The translations under genes and the position numbers were made by a program. From positions 1 through 33,586 of the forward strand of contig CAMVJD010000033.1 of NCBI GenBank assembly GCA_947167715.1: DNA of 33,586 bases, read 5' to 3'. The DNA comes from an uncultured Eubacteriaceae bacterium. Lineage in GTDB: Bacteria > Bacillota > Clostridia > Lachnospirales > CAG-274. How positions within the stretch are numbered: position 1 is the stretch's first letter; each line of letters opens with the position of its first letter. Shown here piece by piece: positions 32,994 to 33,586 of this stretch. Below the pieces are notes generated by a model. It saw only the letters and a program-made list of their open reading frames with translations. It was not told the origin of the DNA and ran no database searches.

Positions 32994-33530
32994 ATGAGCA
33001 AATACGCAGGAACACAAACAGAGAAAAATTTACAGGCGGCTTTTGCGGGCGAATCACAGGCGCGCAATAAATACACCTACTTTGCATCTGTTGCAAAAAA
33101 AGAGGGTTATGAGCAAATAGCGGCAATTTTCCTTCAAACGGCAGATAACGAAAAAGAGCATGCAAAGCTTTGGTTAAAGGAGCTTGAGGGTATAGGCACA
33201 ACTGCCGAAAACCTTGGTGCAGCGGCAGACGGCGAAAATTACGAATGGACGGATATGTACGAAAGCTTCGCCAAAACCGCAGAGGAAGAGGGCTTTAAGG
33301 CACTTGCCGCAAAATTCCGTATGGTAGGCGAAATTGAAAAGCATCACGAGGAACGCTACCGCGCACTTCTTAAAAACGTAGAGACTGCACAGGTATTTGA
33401 AAAAAGCGAGGTAAAGGTTTGGGAATGCCGCAACTGCGGACATCTTGTAATAGGCACAAAGGCTCCCGCAGCCTGTCCCGTATGTGCGCATAAGCAAAGC
33501 TTCTTTGAGGTACGCAGCGAAAACTATTAA
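32994..33530 (+). CDS. rbr: Rubrerythrin
   Basis: A 178-residue peroxide-scavenging protein of anaerobes. The N-terminal four-helix diiron domain (1-135) has its carboxylate ligands: Glu20 in [12 protein letters not shown]53-x-x-H56 and the second-half pair [11 protein letters not shown]. The C-terminal rubredoxin-like domain has [12 protein letters not shown] and CPVCAH, four Cys for one iron. It reduces hydrogen peroxide using electrons from NADH via rubredoxin-type partners. AAAGGAGAC precedes the ATG, and the promoter is strong and private to this gene. Confidence 0.97.
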   Translation: MSKYAGTQTEKNLQAAFAGESQARNKYTYFASVAKKEGYEQIAAIFLQTADNEKEHAKLWLKELEGIGTTAENLGAAADGENYEWTDMYESFAKTAEEEGFKALAAKFRMVGEIEKHHEERYRALLKNVETAQVFEKSEVKVWECRNCGHLVIGTKAPAACPVCAHKQSFFEVRSENY

Positions 33531-33540
33531 TAAAGGTTCT

Positions 33541-33563
33541 TTGTCAACTGGTGTGGTTGACAA
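33541..33563 (+). terminator. Inverted repeat after rubrerythrin, possible terminator
   Basis: TTGTCAAC (33541-33548) and GTTGACAA (33556-33563) form a perfect 8-bp stem with a 7-base loop, ten bases after the stop codon. The stem is AT-rich and lacks a T run, so termination is uncertain. It could be an operator for a gene to the right. Confidence 0.4.
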
Positions 33564-33586
33564 TTAACACAAACTTAACAAACGGT

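Noticed and set aside
33557-33586. Rightward promoter at the right edge (TTGACA at 33557)
   Set aside because: No -10 element stands 16-18 bases downstream within the window. The hexamer is part of the inverted repeat after rubrerythrin.

Overview
The window looks like chromosome of a low-to-middle GC Gram-positive anaerobe, most likely a gut Clostridia (Oscillospiraceae- or Lachnospiraceae-like). The evidence is strong purine-rich ribosome binding sites, TTGACA/TATAAT-type promoters, a three-repeat SLH protein, rubrerythrin, a TTG start in a restriction gene, and an NHLM/NHLP-type bacteriocin export operon. The species cannot be named from the sequence.

Layout. Bases 1-178 hold a near-consensus leftward promoter and a boxA-like leader, probably of an rRNA operon whose 16S gene lies just off the left edge. 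315-1480 (+): flavodoxin-family protein and GNAT acetyltransferase. 1477-4650 (-): an RNA-repair-like operon made of rtcB, then four tandem structured RNA modules, then a DUF2828-type von Willebrand A protein. 4775-6550 (+): ArsB/NhaD-like permease and SLH protein. 6585-8292 (+): REP-like hairpins and two AT-rich paralogous proteins of unknown function. 8362-9396 (-): PfkB-family sugar kinase. 9460-12349 (-): AT-rich restriction-modification island with an m5C methyltransferase, a nuclease and a second nuclease-like gene broken at an A9 run. 12404-14804 (-): argF, trpS, DUF2809. 14859-17512 (-): mgtE with a long unidentified leader, a small membrane protein and tspO. 17597-23517 (-): NHLM-type bacteriocin operon (truncated HlyD-like protein, C39-peptidase ABC transporter, second ABC transporter, double-glycine Cys4 precursor, STAS protein, RsbW-like protein). 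23874-25310 (+): NCS2 purine permease. 25339-32709 (-): surface-glycan operon (GT2-GT4 glycosyltransferase, WbdD-like methyltransferase-kinase-coiled coil, Wzm-like permease, Wzt-like ATPase). 32994-33530 (+): rubrerythrin.

The most interesting element is the interval 3042-3349. On the minus strand it contains four consecutive RNA modules. Each is closed by a 7-9 bp helix, and the four helices differ in sequence but keep pairing (compensatory changes). Each 5' strand is followed by the same TACAGCA heptamer. The last module carries a tRNA-like T arm (GTTCGAATC) stacked on an acceptor-like stem. The modules lie between an RNA ligase and a Ro60-like vWA protein, which recalls the Rsr-YrlA-RtcB systems in which Y RNAs mimic tRNA. 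Here, however, the protein is of the DUF2828 type and the RNAs form a tandem array.

A second point is regulatory. The bacteriocin operon and the glycan operon, 9 kb apart, have strong promoters preceded at nearly the same distance by a 37-bp block identical at 33 positions, which suggests a shared regulator.
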